This document shows positions 1-8,573 of a stretch of 64,000 bases of DNA, piece after piece. The DNA lies in NCBI RefSeq assembly GCF_003258295.1, contig NZ_QKYN01000036.1, positions 28,544 to 92,543 of the forward strand, in the 5' to 3' direction. The stretch's first letter is position 1, and each line of letters opens with the position of its first letter. The position numbers and the translations under genes are program-made. The notes beneath the pieces are model-generated. The model searched no databases and was not told the origin of the DNA. It worked only from the letters and a program-made list of their open reading frames with translations. This stretch comes from Streptacidiphilus pinicola. GTDB lineage: Bacteria; Actinomycetota; Actinomycetes; Streptomycetales; Streptomycetaceae.

Positions 1-117
1 GAACCGGGAACATCCCGACTCCCCTCGCGCGCCCCTCCCCACCCGCGACTTTGTCATGGCCACGGTCGGCTCTTCCACCCTCGACGCCGCCCGACATCTA
101 CCGGAAAGAAGGACGAC

Positions 118-1488
118 ATGACCGGCAGAAGCACGCTCGTACGCCGCTCCGCTCCGCTCTGCGCCCTGCTGCTCGGTTCCGCGCTGCTGACGGCGTGCAG
201 CGGAGCGGGAGGAGCCGGCGGCACGGTCGGCTCCTCCGCGCACTCCATCAACGTGCTGATGGTGAACAACCCGCAGATGGAGGACCTGCAGCAGCTCACC
301 GCCAAGTACTTCACCAAGTCCACGGGGATCACCGTGCACTTCACCGTGCTGCCGGAGAACGACGTCCGCGACAAGATCACTCAGGACTTCTCCAGCCAGT
401 CCGGACAGTACGACGTGGCGACGATCAGCAACTACGAGACACCCTTCTTCGCCAAGAACGGCTGGCTGGCCCCGCTGTCGGCCGACGCCCAGGGCGACTC
501 CTCGTTCGACCAGGGCGACATCCTGCCCAGCATCCAGCAGTCGCTGACGGTCAACGGCCAGATCTACGCCGAGCCGTTCTACGGCGAGTCCTCGTTCCTG
601 ATGTACCGCAAGGACGTCTTCGCGGCCAAGCACCTCACCATGCCCGCCCAGCCCACCTGGGCACAGGTGGCCGACCTGGCCGCGAAGGCGGACGGCGCGC
701 AGCCGGGTATGAAGGGCATCTGCCTGCGCGGGCAGCCGGGTTGGGGCGAGGTGATCGCCCCGCTGACGACCGTGGTGAACACCATGGGCGGCACCTGGTT
801 CACCAAGGACTGGAAGGCCCAGCTCGACAGCTCCACCTTCACCCAGGCCACGAACTTCTACGTGAACCTGGTGCGGGCCCACGGCGAGGCGGGCGCGGCC
901 CAGTCCGGCTTCACCGAGTGCCTGAACGACATGGAGCAGGGCAAGGTGGCCATGTGGTACGACGCCACCTCGGCGGCCGGCTCGCTGGAGGGCAGCGGCT
1001 CGCCGGTGGCCGGGAAGATGGGCTACGTGCCCGCCCCGGTCGACCAGACCAAGAGCTCCGGCTGGCTCTACACCTGGGCATGGGGGCTGCAGAAGGCCAG
1101 CCACAACCAGGGCGACGCGTGGAAGTTCATCTCCTGGGCCTCCAGCAAGCAGTACGAGCAGCTGGTCGGCACCACGCTGGGCTGGTCCAAGGTGCCCGCG
1201 GGCAAGCGCGCCTCCACCTACACCAACCCCGGCTACAGCGCCGCCGCCCAGGCCTTCGCGCAGCCCACGCTGACGGCGCTGACCTCGGCCGACCCGGCGA
1301 ACCCGGGCGTCCAGCCGCGGCCCGCGCCGGGCATCCAGTTCGTCGGCATCCCCGAGTTCGAGGACCTCGGCACGCAGGTCTCGCAGCAGATCAGCGCAGC
1401 GATCGCGGGCCAGACCAGCGTCTCGCAGGCGCTGAGCACGAGTCAGTCGCTGGCCGCCAAGGTCGCCGCCCAGCACGCCGGCCAGTGA
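118..1488 (+). CDS. Carbohydrate ABC transporter substrate-binding lipoprotein
   Basis: A 456-residue extracellular solute-binding protein of family 1 (MalE/SmoE-like), which captures a sugar or polyol outside the membrane for the two permeases encoded next. A basic N-terminus, a hydrophobic stretch and the lipobox LLTAC with Cys27 predict lipid anchoring after export. The segment DVATISNYETPFFAKNGWL and the many aromatic residues are typical of the family. The ATG is preceded by GAAGGA at 4 nt. It heads an operon with a polyol-type dehydrogenase and a PfkB kinase, so sorbitol, mannitol or a similar polyol is the likeliest substrate; that is inference from context. Confidence 0.9.
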   Translation: MTGRSTLVRRSAPLCALLLGSALLTACSGAGGAGGTVGSSAHSINVLMVNNPQMEDLQQLTAKYFTKSTGITVHFTVLPENDVRDKITQDFSSQSGQYDVATISNYETPFFAKNGWLAPLSADAQGDSSFDQGDILPSIQQSLTVNGQIYAEPFYGESSFLMYRKDVFAAKHLTMPAQPTWAQVADLAAKADGAQPGMKGICLRGQPGWGEVIAPLTTVVNTMGGTWFTKDWKAQLDSSTFTQATNFYVNLVRAHGEAGAAQSGFTECLNDMEQGKVAMWYDATSAAGSLEGSGSPVAGKMGYVPAPVDQTKSSGWLYTWAWGLQKASHNQGDAWKFISWASSKQYEQLVGTTLGWSKVPAGKRASTYTNPGYSAAAQAFAQPTLTALTSADPANPGVQPRPAPGIQFVGIPEFEDLGTQVSQQISAAIAGQTSVSQALSTSQSLAAKVAAQHAGQ

Positions 1489-1506
1489 CGGATCCGGGAG
1501 GGACGC

Positions 1507-2478
1507 ATGAGCACCCCGCTGATCACCACCCGTAGCTCTCCCGGCGTCCTGCGCCGCGCCTCGGCGTCCGGGACGCCGGGGGCACCCCCGGCGCGCGGCG
1601 CCTGGGCCCGCCGGGCGCCGCTGCTGCCCGCGCTGATCTTCATGATCGTGGTCACCCAACTGCCGTTCGTCGGCACCCTGGTGATCTCCTTCATGCGCTG
1701 GAACGCGCTGGACCCCGCCGACCGCGGCTTCGGCGGCCTGAGCAACTACCGCAACGCGATCACCGACCCCTCGCTGCGCTCGGCGATTCTGACGACTGTC
1801 TTGCTGACCGCCACGGTGGTGCTGGTCAGCCTGCTGCTCGGTCTCGGGCTGGCCCTGCTGCTGGACCGGAGGTTCTTCGGCCGCGGCGTGGTCCGCACCA
1901 TGCTGATCACGCCGTTCCTGGTGGTCCCGGTCGCCTCCGCGCTGCTGTGGAAGCACGCGATCTACAACGCCACCTACGGGCTGCTCAACGGCGGCCTGAC
2001 CTGGCTCTGGAGCATCTTCGGCAGCAGCCACGCGCCGCAGCCCGACTGGCTGTCGAACGTGCCGCTGATCTCGGTCGAGGCCTCCCTGGTCTGGCAGTGG
2101 ACCCCGTTCATGATGCTGATCCTGCTGGCCGGCCTGCAGAGCCGCCCGTCGGACGTGGTCGAGGCGGCCCGGGTCGACGGCGCGAGCACCTGGCAGGTGT
2201 TCCGCTACCTGACCTTCCCGCACCTGCGCCGCTACCTGGAGCTGGCGGCGCTGCTCGGCAGCATCTACGTGGTGCAGAACTTCGACGCCGTCTTCACCAT
2301 CACCTCCGGCGGCCTCGGCACCGCCAACCTGCCCTACGCCGTCTACCAGACCTTCTACGAGGGCCACGACTACGGCCAGGCCTCGGCCGAGGGCGTGATC
2401 GTCGTGCTCTGCTCCATCGCGATCGCCACCCTGGCGCTGCGGACCGTCTCGTCGCTGTTCCGGGAGGAGTCCCTGTGA
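1507..2478 (+). CDS. Sugar ABC transporter permease (MalF-like)
   Basis: A 323-residue inner-membrane permease of the carbohydrate uptake subfamily 1 type. About six hydrophobic helices are visible, starting with LLPALIFMIVVTQLPFVGTL. The cytoplasmic EAA loop that contacts the ATPase reads EAARVDGASTWQVFRYLTF, with the conserved glycine. The N-terminal 35 residues are Pro/Ala/Arg-rich and cytoplasmic. It starts 18 nt after the binding protein, with GGGAGG just before the ATG, and its TGA overlaps the GTG of the second permease, indicating translational coupling. Confidence 0.92.
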   Translation: MSTPLITTRSSPGVLRRASASGTPGAPPARGAWARRAPLLPALIFMIVVTQLPFVGTLVISFMRWNALDPADRGFGGLSNYRNAITDPSLRSAILTTVLLTATVVLVSLLLGLGLALLLDRRFFGRGVVRTMLITPFLVVPVASALLWKHAIYNATYGLLNGGLTWLWSIFGSSHAPQPDWLSNVPLISVEASLVWQWTPFMMLILLAGLQSRPSDVVEAARVDGASTWQVFRYLTFPHLRRYLELAALLGSIYVVQNFDAVFTITSGGLGTANLPYAVYQTFYEGHDYGQASAEGVIVVLCSIAIATLALRTVSSLFREESL

Positions 2479-3332
2479 CCACCGCCTCGATCTCCGCCCG
2501 TTCCCGCGGCAACCGGCGCAGCGGACCGGCGCTGGGTCTCGCGGCCTGGCTGTGCGGGCTGCTGTTCTTCCTTCCCTTCGCCTGGATGGTGCTCACCTCG
2601 CTGCACAGCGAGCAGAACGCGGCGACCAACCCGCCCAGCCTCGGCGCCCCGCTGACGCTCCAGGGCTACCGGGAGTTCTTCGGCGCCGGCACCGGGGTGA
2701 GCCCCTGGCCACCGCTGATCAACTCGCTGACCGCGAGCGTCGCGTCCACACTGCTGGTGCTGGCGCTCGCGATCCCGGCCGCCTACGCGCTGTCCATCAA
2801 GCCGGTGCGCAAATGGACCGACGTGATGTTCTTCTTCCTGTCCACCAAGATGCTGCCGGTCGTGGCCGGGCTGCTGCCGATCTACCTGATCGCGCAGAAC
2901 GCCGGGATGCTGGACGACATCTGGCTGCTTGTCATCCTCTACACCTCGATGAACCTGCCGATCGCGGTGTGGATGATGCGGTCCTTCCTGGCCGAGGTGC
3001 CCAAGGAGATCCTGGAGGCCGCGTCCCTGGACGGCGCGGGCCTGCTGACCACGCTGACCCGGATCGTGGCCCCGGTGGCCGCCCCCGGCATCGCCGCCAC
3101 CGCCCTGATCTCCTTCATCTTCAGCTGGAACGAACTCCTCTTCGCCCGGGTGCTGACCGGTGTCGTCGCCGGCACCGCACCCGTCTTCCTGACCGGCCTC
3201 GTCACCAGCCAGGGCCTGTTCCTGGCCAAGGTGTGCGCCGCCGCCGTCTGCATCTCGATCCCGGTGCTGATCGCCGGATTCGCCGCCCAGGACAAACTGG
3301 TCCAGGGCCTCTCGCTGGGAGCCGTCAAGTGA
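2475..3332 (+). CDS. Sugar ABC transporter permease (MalG-like)
   Basis: A 285-residue partner permease. The GTG start at 2475 overlaps the upstream stop as GTGA. It begins with a basic tail, then the helix GLAAWLCGLLFFLPFAWMV, and shows the MalG-type EAA loop EAASLDGAGLLTTLTRIV. Its own stop overlaps the GTG of the dehydrogenase in the same way. With the preceding gene it should form the heterodimeric channel of the importer. No ATP-binding subunit follows, which in streptomycetes often means a shared multi-sugar ATPase (MsiK type) is used. Confidence 0.92.
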   Translation: MTTASISARSRGNRRSGPALGLAAWLCGLLFFLPFAWMVLTSLHSEQNAATNPPSLGAPLTLQGYREFFGAGTGVSPWPPLINSLTASVASTLLVLALAIPAAYALSIKPVRKWTDVMFFFLSTKMLPVVAGLLPIYLIAQNAGMLDDIWLLVILYTSMNLPIAVWMMRSFLAEVPKEILEAASLDGAGLLTTLTRIVAPVAAPGIAATALISFIFSWNELLFARVLTGVVAGTAPVFLTGLVTSQGLFLAKVCAAAVCISIPVLIAGFAAQDKLVQGLSLGAVK

Positions 3333-4318
3333 AGGCAGCCGTCATCAGTGCCCCCGGAGTGGTGAGCGTCACCACCATGGACGATCCCACCCCCGGGCCC
3401 GAGGACGTCGTCGTCGAGGTCGCCGCCTGCGGGCTGTGCGGGACCGATCTGCACATCCTGCAGGGCGAGTTCGCGCCCACGCTGCCGATCGTCCCCGGCC
3501 ACGAGTTCGCCGGCACGATCGTGGCCGCGGGCGGCGGCGTGGTCGGTCTGGCGGTCGGCGACCGGGTCGCCGTCGACCCCTCGCTGTACTGCCACGCCTG
3601 CCACTACTGCCGTCAGGGCCGTGGCAACCTGTGCGAGCGTTGGAACGCCATCGGGGTCTCCCGGCCCGGCGCCGCCGCCGAGTTCGCGCTCGCCCCGGCC
3701 GGCAACTGCGTCAGGCTGCCGGAGCACGTGCGCACCGAGGACGCCGCGCTGATCGAGCCGCTCTCCTGCGCCGTGCGCGGCTACGACGTGCTGAACAGCC
3801 GGCTGGGCAGCTCGGTGCTGATCTACGGCTCCGGCACCATGGGCCTGATGATGCTGGAGCTGGCCAAGCGGACCGGCGCGAGCAGCGTCGACATGGTCGA
3901 CATCAACCCCGACCGGCTCGCCACCGCGCGCCTGCTCGGCTGCTCCCGGACGGCGGCCTCGCCGGACGAGCTGGAGCAGCCGCGCGGCTGGGACGTGGTC
4001 GTCGACGCCACCGGCAACGAGCGGGCCATCCAGGACGCGCTCGGGCGGGTCGGCAAGGGCGGCACCTACCTGCAGTTCGGCGTGGCCGACTACGCGGCGC
4101 GGGCCACCATCGACCCCTACCGCATCTACAACCAGGAGATCACCATCACCGGCTCGATGGCGGTGCTGCACAGCTACGAACGTGCGGCGGACCTGTTCGC
4201 GGCCGGGGTGCTCGATCCGCAGGTCTTCGTCAGCGACCGGTTCGATCTGGCCGACTATCCGGTGGCGCTTCAGCAGTTCAAGGAGGGCAAGGGCCGCAAG
4301 ATCCTGGTGACGCCGTGA
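3329..4318 (+). CDS. Zinc-dependent polyol/alcohol dehydrogenase
   Basis: A 329-residue medium-chain dehydrogenase that should oxidise the imported polyol to a ketose with NAD(P)+. The catalytic zinc region reads ACGLCGTDLH followed by PGHEFAG, and the structural zinc lobe has four cysteines in YCHACHYCRQGRGNLC. The Rossmann fold shows SVLIYGSGTMGLMMLELAK with the acidic end VDMVDINPDR, which favours NAD(H). The GTG overlaps the permease stop. The sorbitol or galactitol dehydrogenase subgroup fits best; substrate specificity cannot be read from the sequence. Confidence 0.88.
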   Translation: MKAAVISAPGVVSVTTMDDPTPGPEDVVVEVAACGLCGTDLHILQGEFAPTLPIVPGHEFAGTIVAAGGGVVGLAVGDRVAVDPSLYCHACHYCRQGRGNLCERWNAIGVSRPGAAAEFALAPAGNCVRLPEHVRTEDAALIEPLSCAVRGYDVLNSRLGSSVLIYGSGTMGLMMLELAKRTGASSVDMVDINPDRLATARLLGCSRTAASPDELEQPRGWDVVVDATGNERAIQDALGRVGKGGTYLQFGVADYAARATIDPYRIYNQEITITGSMAVLHSYERAADLFAAGVLDPQVFVSDRFDLADYPVALQQFKEGKGRKILVTP

Positions 4319-5355
4319 CCGGGCTGCCGACCCTCGTCATGGGCGAGGCCCTCGTCGACGTGCTGACGGGCGATCAGGGAGAGCTCCGACCCACCCCCGG
4401 AGGCAGCCCGGCCAACGTGGCCCTCGGGCTGGCCCGGCTGGGCCGGCCCGTCCGGCTGGCCACCCGGACCGGGGACGACACCTACGGCGCGCTGGTCCGC
4501 GACCACCTGACCCGCGACGGCGTGCTGCTGGTCGACGGCGCGACGGACGCGAACCCCACCGCGACTGCGACGGTGACGTTCCGACAGAACGGCAGCGCCC
4601 GCTACGACTTCGCGCTGCACTGGCAGCTCTCGACGGCCACAACGGCGGCGCTGCACGGCGGAACGGGCTACGCCCACCTGCACACAGGCTCGTTGGCCAC
4701 CGCCTTGGCGCCGGGCGCGGCCCAGGTGCTGGCCGCCGTCCGGGCGGCGCGGCCGTGGGCCACCGTCTCCTACGACCCGAACCTGCGGCCCACCCTGCTG
4801 GACGGACCGGAGGTCGAACGCCCGCGGGTGGAAGCCCTGGTGGACCTGGCCGATCTCGTGAAAGCCAGCGAGGAGGATCTGGACTGGCTCTACCCGGACC
4901 TCGGCGCCGCGCGCGCCGCGGCGGACTGGGCGCAACGGGGGCCGTCGCTGGTGGTGCTGACCCGTGGCGACGCGGGCGCGACCGCCTTCTGGCCGCACGG
5001 GAGCTACGAGGTCCCGGCGGTCCCGGTGGACGTCGCGGACACCGTGGGGGCCGGTGACGCCTTCATGTCCGGTCTCCTCCATGGGTTGCTCGCCGCCGGG
5101 CTCCTCGGCGGCGACGGCACGCGGGACCAGGTTCCCGGCCGGGCCGCGCTGCGGGCGGCCACCCGGTCCGCGCAGACGCCGGACCGGGTACCCACCGCCC
5201 TGCGGCTGGCCGCGCTGGCCGCCGCGGTGACCTGCGGCCGTCCTGGCGCCGATCCGCCGACCGCCGCCGAACTGCGGTCCCTCGCCGAGCCGGACGGCCG
5301 GCGCTTAGCTCGTAACGCAACTGCACCACCGGTTTCCTGGGAGGACGGACGGTGA
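4315..5355 (+). CDS. PfkB-family carbohydrate kinase (fructokinase-like)
   Basis: A 346-residue ribokinase/PfkB-fold sugar kinase that probably phosphorylates the ketose made by the upstream dehydrogenase. The N-terminal signature is GGSPANVALGLARLG, and the C-terminal catalytic and ATP motif is DTVGAGDAFMSGLL with its conserved Asp base. The GTG overlaps the dehydrogenase stop. About 90 residues follow the DTVGAGD motif, and a rare TTA leucine codon lies near the end at 5305-5307, so translation may depend on bldA tRNA. The stop overlaps the GTG of the SARP gene. Confidence 0.88.
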   Translation: MTGLPTLVMGEALVDVLTGDQGELRPTPGGSPANVALGLARLGRPVRLATRTGDDTYGALVRDHLTRDGVLLVDGATDANPTATATVTFRQNGSARYDFALHWQLSTATTAALHGGTGYAHLHTGSLATALAPGAAQVLAAVRAARPWATVSYDPNLRPTLLDGPEVERPRVEALVDLADLVKASEEDLDWLYPDLGAARAAADWAQRGPSLVVLTRGDAGATAFWPHGSYEVPAVPVDVADTVGAGDAFMSGLLHGLLAAGLLGGDGTRDQVPGRAALRAATRSAQTPDRVPTALRLAALAAAVTCGRPGADPPTAAELRSLAEPDGRRLARNATAPPVSWEDGR

Positions 5356-7262
5356 CGGGCATGGATCGACTGCGGGTCGAGACCCTCGGGCCGCTGCGCG
5401 CGTGGGCCGGGCCGACCGAGATCGCCCTCGGCCCGCCCAAGCAGCGGGCGGTGTTCGCCGTGCTCGCGCTGAGCGAGGGCAGCCTGGTCTCCCGGGACGA
5501 ACTGGTCGACCACCTGTGGGGGCCGACGCCGCCCGCCACCGCGGTCGGCAGCGTCCACACCTACGTCTCCGGCCTGCGCCGGGCCCTGGCCGGGCCGGCC
5601 GGGGACGCCCTGGTCAGTACGGGGACCGGCTACGCGCTCCGCCTCGATCCGGACCGGCTCGACGTCCGCGCGGTCGAACAGTTGGCGGCGCGAGCGGGCT
5701 CCGCCCGCGAGGGCGACCCCGTCGCCGCGGTCGCGGCCTGCGAACAGGCTCTGGCCTGCTGGCGTCCCGGCGCCGTGCTGGGCGGCCTGCCGGGACCGTT
5801 CGCCGTCGAGTTCCGTGCCTGGGCCGCGGATCTGCGGCTCCGCCTGCTGATGGAGCGCGCCGAGCTGCTGCTGGAACTGGACCGGCCGAACGGCGTCGCC
5901 GACGAGCTGCGCCTGCATGTCGCCGCGCACCCCTACGACGAGCGGCTGCGCGCACTGCTGATCACGGCGCTGCACCGGAGCGGCCGGACCGCCGACGCCC
6001 TGGCCCAGTACCAGGACCTGCGGCGGCTGCTGGCCGAGGACCTGGGCATCGACCCCTCGGCCGAGCTGCGGGAGCTCAACTCCTCGATCCTGTCCGAGAA
6101 CGGACGGATCCGGACGACCGCGGACCGCGCCCTCCGCGCCGTCGCGACGGAACCCGTCTGCCCGGCCCAACTGCCGTGCAGCGTCGGCGCCTTCACGGGA
6201 CGTGATGACGAGGTCCGCCGGGTGCTGGCGGCGAGCGTCCCGGCCGACCGCGAAGGCCGGACGACCGCGGGCATCATGACGGTTGTCGGGCCGGGCGGGG
6301 TCGGCAAGACCGCCCTGGCCGTGCACTGCGCCCACCAGTCGGCCGGCGCCTATCCGGACGGCCAGCTCTACCTGAACCTCGGCGGCTTCGACCCCAGGCA
6401 GTCGCCCCGCTCCCCGGCGGACGCACTGCACCACCTGCTGGCCTCACTGAACGTGGCGGACATTCCGGCCGACCAGGAGCAGCGGGCCGCCCTGTGGCGC
6501 AGCGTCGTCCGGGAGAAGCGCTTGCTGATCGTGCTGGACAACGCCGAATCCGCCGAGCAGGTCGAGCGGTTGCTGCCGGGCGCGGGACCCTCGTTCACCC
6601 TCGTGACCAGCCGCAACCGGCTGAGCGGGCTGACCATGCGCTACGCGGCCCGCCGGGTGGTGCTCTCCCCCTTCGGCCCGCGCGCGTCGCTGGACCTGCT
6701 GACCGCCGTGCTCGGACCCGCCCGCGTCCGGGCCGAGTTACCCGCCGCGCGCCGCATCGCCGAGTTGTGCGACGGGCTGCCGCTGGCGCTGCGGATCGCC
6801 TCCGAGCAGCTGGCGGCCGGGAGTTCGCCGCGGCTCTGCGATCTGGTGGCCGATCTGGAGGACCCGCGGCACCGGCTCGACGTGCTGCAGATCCCCGATG
6901 ACGAACTCCACTCCGTACGAGGAGCGCTCTCCTGCTCCTACGCCCGGCTCGACGCCGCAACCGCCCATGCCTTCCGTACCCTCGGCCTCGCGCCCGGCGC
7001 GGACATCCGGCCGGAGGCGGCGGCCGCCCGACTGGGCCTGCCGCTGCCCGTCACGCTCACCGCACTGCGGAACCTGGCCGCCCAGCACCTGCTGGAGACC
7101 ACCGGCCGCGGCTTCCGCATGCGCGAACTGACCAGGCTCTACGCCGAGGAACTCTCCCACCGGGACGAGCCGCCGGCGGAGTCCGCCGCGGTCACGCCGC
7201 TCCCACGGTCACGGGACGTCCCGCGCTCGGCGGCCGAAGCCCGTCACGCCCGCGCGGGCTAG
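5352..7262 (+). CDS. AfsR/SARP-family transcriptional regulator with NB-ARC domain
   Basis: A 636-residue regulator. Residues 1-90 form an OmpR-type winged helix (VETLGPLRAW, PPKQRAVFAVLAL, SVHTYVSGLRRAL). Residues about 95-250 form the BTAD helical domain, and an NB-ARC ATPase follows with P-loop VVGPGGVGKTALAVHC near residue 310 and the Walker B-like LLIVLDNAE. There is no long TPR tail. The GTG at 5352 overlaps the kinase stop, so it is coupled to the operon; ATG 5361 is an alternative start. An in-frame TTA codon at 6738-6740 suggests bldA control. Its 3' end overlaps the convergent LuxR-type gene by 71 bp. Confidence 0.9.
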   Translation: MTGMDRLRVETLGPLRAWAGPTEIALGPPKQRAVFAVLALSEGSLVSRDELVDHLWGPTPPATAVGSVHTYVSGLRRALAGPAGDALVSTGTGYALRLDPDRLDVRAVEQLAARAGSAREGDPVAAVAACEQALACWRPGAVLGGLPGPFAVEFRAWAADLRLRLLMERAELLLELDRPNGVADELRLHVAAHPYDERLRALLITALHRSGRTADALAQYQDLRRLLAEDLGIDPSAELRELNSSILSENGRIRTTADRALRAVATEPVCPAQLPCSVGAFTGRDDEVRRVLAASVPADREGRTTAGIMTVVGPGGVGKTALAVHCAHQSAGAYPDGQLYLNLGGFDPRQSPRSPADALHHLLASLNVADIPADQEQRAALWRSVVREKRLLIVLDNAESAEQVERLLPGAGPSFTLVTSRNRLSGLTMRYAARRVVLSPFGPRASLDLLTAVLGPARVRAELPAARRIAELCDGLPLALRIASEQLAAGSSPRLCDLVADLEDPRHRLDVLQIPDDELHSVRGALSCSYARLDAATAHAFRTLGLAPGADIRPEAAAARLGLPLPVTLTALRNLAAQHLLETTGRGFRMRELTRLYAEELSHRDEPPAESAAVTPLPRSRDVPRSAAEARHARAG

Positions 7263-7821
7263 GCACGCGGGCGTGCGGGCCGGGGCCGCGGTCGTGCGGG
7301 CGGCTCTGCCAGATCAGCACCGCCTCGATCCGGTTCGCCGCCCCCAGGGTGCGGAAGATGCGGTTGATGTGGTTCTTCACGGTCTTCTCGCTCAGCTGCA
7401 ACTGCGCGGCGATCTCGGTGTTGCGCACGCCGCGCGAGACCAGCGCCATCACCTCGTGCTGACGCCGCGACAGGACCCGGGCGGGCCCGGGGGCGGCCGC
7501 CACGGCCGGGCGCGGAACGGGTGCCGCCCCGGGCACGGCCGCACCGGGCACGGGAACGGGCTCGATCCCGACCACGTTGAGCCGGTACTCGGCACAGAGC
7601 CTGCGCGGGCTGCGGACACCCGGCAGGGGCGCCGGCCCCGCCGCCGCACCGGCGGCAGGGCGCAGCGCGACCTCGACGTAGGGCATCCGCACGATGTCGA
7701 CGTCCAGGTTCCTGCTGGCGAACACCTGCCGGATCTGGGCGAGGATGTCCGGGCTCGTGATGGCGATCCGCACCAGGCCGGAGCTGGGCCCGAGCGGCGC
7801 GGCCGGGGTGGTCGGCGTCAT
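7192..7821 (-). CDS. LuxR-family helix-turn-helix regulator, atypical N-terminus
   Basis: A 209-residue DNA-binding protein. A GerE/LuxR-type HTH lies at about residues 115-170 (LSRRQHEVMALVSRGVRNTEIA, with the recognition helix near SEKTVKNHINRIF). The N-terminal part (LVRIAITSPDILAQIRQVF) lacks the aspartates of a receiver domain and leads into a Pro/Ala-rich linker, so it is not a classical response regulator. The last 24 codons lie inside the convergent SARP gene. The start has only a weak ribosome site, with CACGCT six nt upstream. Possible targets are the adjacent operon or the T7SS locus; neither is shown by the sequence. Confidence 0.75.
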   Translation of the reverse strand: MTPTTPAAPLGPSSGLVRIAITSPDILAQIRQVFASRNLDVDIVRMPYVEVALRPAAGAAAGPAPLPGVRSPRRLCAEYRLNVVGIEPVPVPGAAVPGAAPVPRPAVAAAPGPARVLSRRQHEVMALVSRGVRNTEIAAQLQLSEKTVKNHINRIFRTLGAANRIEAVLIWQSRPHDRGPGPHARVPSPRGRDGLRPPSAGRPVTVGAA

Positions 7822-7856
7822 GGGTCCAGCGTGACGAAGTCCGCTTCACGTGTTCT

Positions 7857-8573
7857 TCAGGCCGGGTTCACGTCCGCTTCAGACCCCACCAGCGCCGCGA
7901 CCGGCTCGTTCTCCCCCGGAAGCGGTGCGAGTCCGGCCAGCACCTCCTCCTCGGTGGGCACGTCGATCCGGTCCGCCCAGCGCAGCGTCGTGACGATCGC
8001 GTCGAAGAGCAGCACGACGGCCTGGACCGGCGCCGCCTCGACGTCGCCGTCGGACAGCACGGTGAAGGTCAGCAGCCCCCACACACCCGGCTCCTCCGGG
8101 TGCGCGACGTAGTAGGAGACCCGACGCGAGGGCGCCTTGCGCCCGATCCGGCTGCTCTCCGCCACGGAGGCCACCCGGACCGCGGGACCGCCCCCGATCT
8201 CCAGCCGGACGCCGTCCCTCCCGGCATCGGCCAGCAGGGACGTCAGCAGCTGCTCCGGGTCCTCGACGTCCTCCTCCCGGGTCGCCTCCGACTCAAGGAC
8301 GGTCACCAGCATCGATCCGGGCAGCCGGACGCCGCTGAACTCCGCCAGCGGCAGCAGCACCGAGCGGGCGTTCTGCCGGGACGCCTCGTCGGTCGCCTCG
8401 GTCAGCTCCCGGCGCAGCATCCGGCGCCACGGGCCCGCCTTGTCCCGGGGCAACGACTCGGGCAGGTGATGCCGGATCACCTCCTCGATGATGCGGCGGC
8501 GCAGCGCCGGGGTGTCGGCGGTCGTGGGGATCTGCACCCACCCGTCCGGGACGACCAGCTCGAAGTCGATCAC
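7857..8573 (-). CDS. Unknown protein, last gene of the T7SS-like locus
   Basis: A 238-residue soluble protein of unknown function, acidic at the C-terminus, with no signal peptide or membrane helix. It begins VIDFELVVPDGWVQIPTTAD and has a beta-rich centre (VRLPGSMLVTVLES, VSYYVAHPEEPGVWGLLTF). The GTG at 8573 has GGAGAGGAG upstream and overlaps the stop of the preceding gene as GTGA, so the two are translationally coupled. Position at the end of the locus suggests an accessory, chaperone or immunity role; that is inference only. Confidence 0.72.
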   Translation of the reverse strand: MIDFELVVPDGWVQIPTTADTPALRRRIIEEVIRHHLPESLPRDKAGPWRRMLRRELTEATDEASRQNARSVLLPLAEFSGVRLPGSMLVTVLESEATREEDVEDPEQLLTSLLADAGRDGVRLEIGGGPAVRVASVAESSRIGRKAPSRRVSYYVAHPEEPGVWGLLTFTVLSDGDVEAAPVQAVVLLFDAIVTTLRWADRIDVPTEEEVLAGLAPLPGENEPVAALVGSEADVNPA

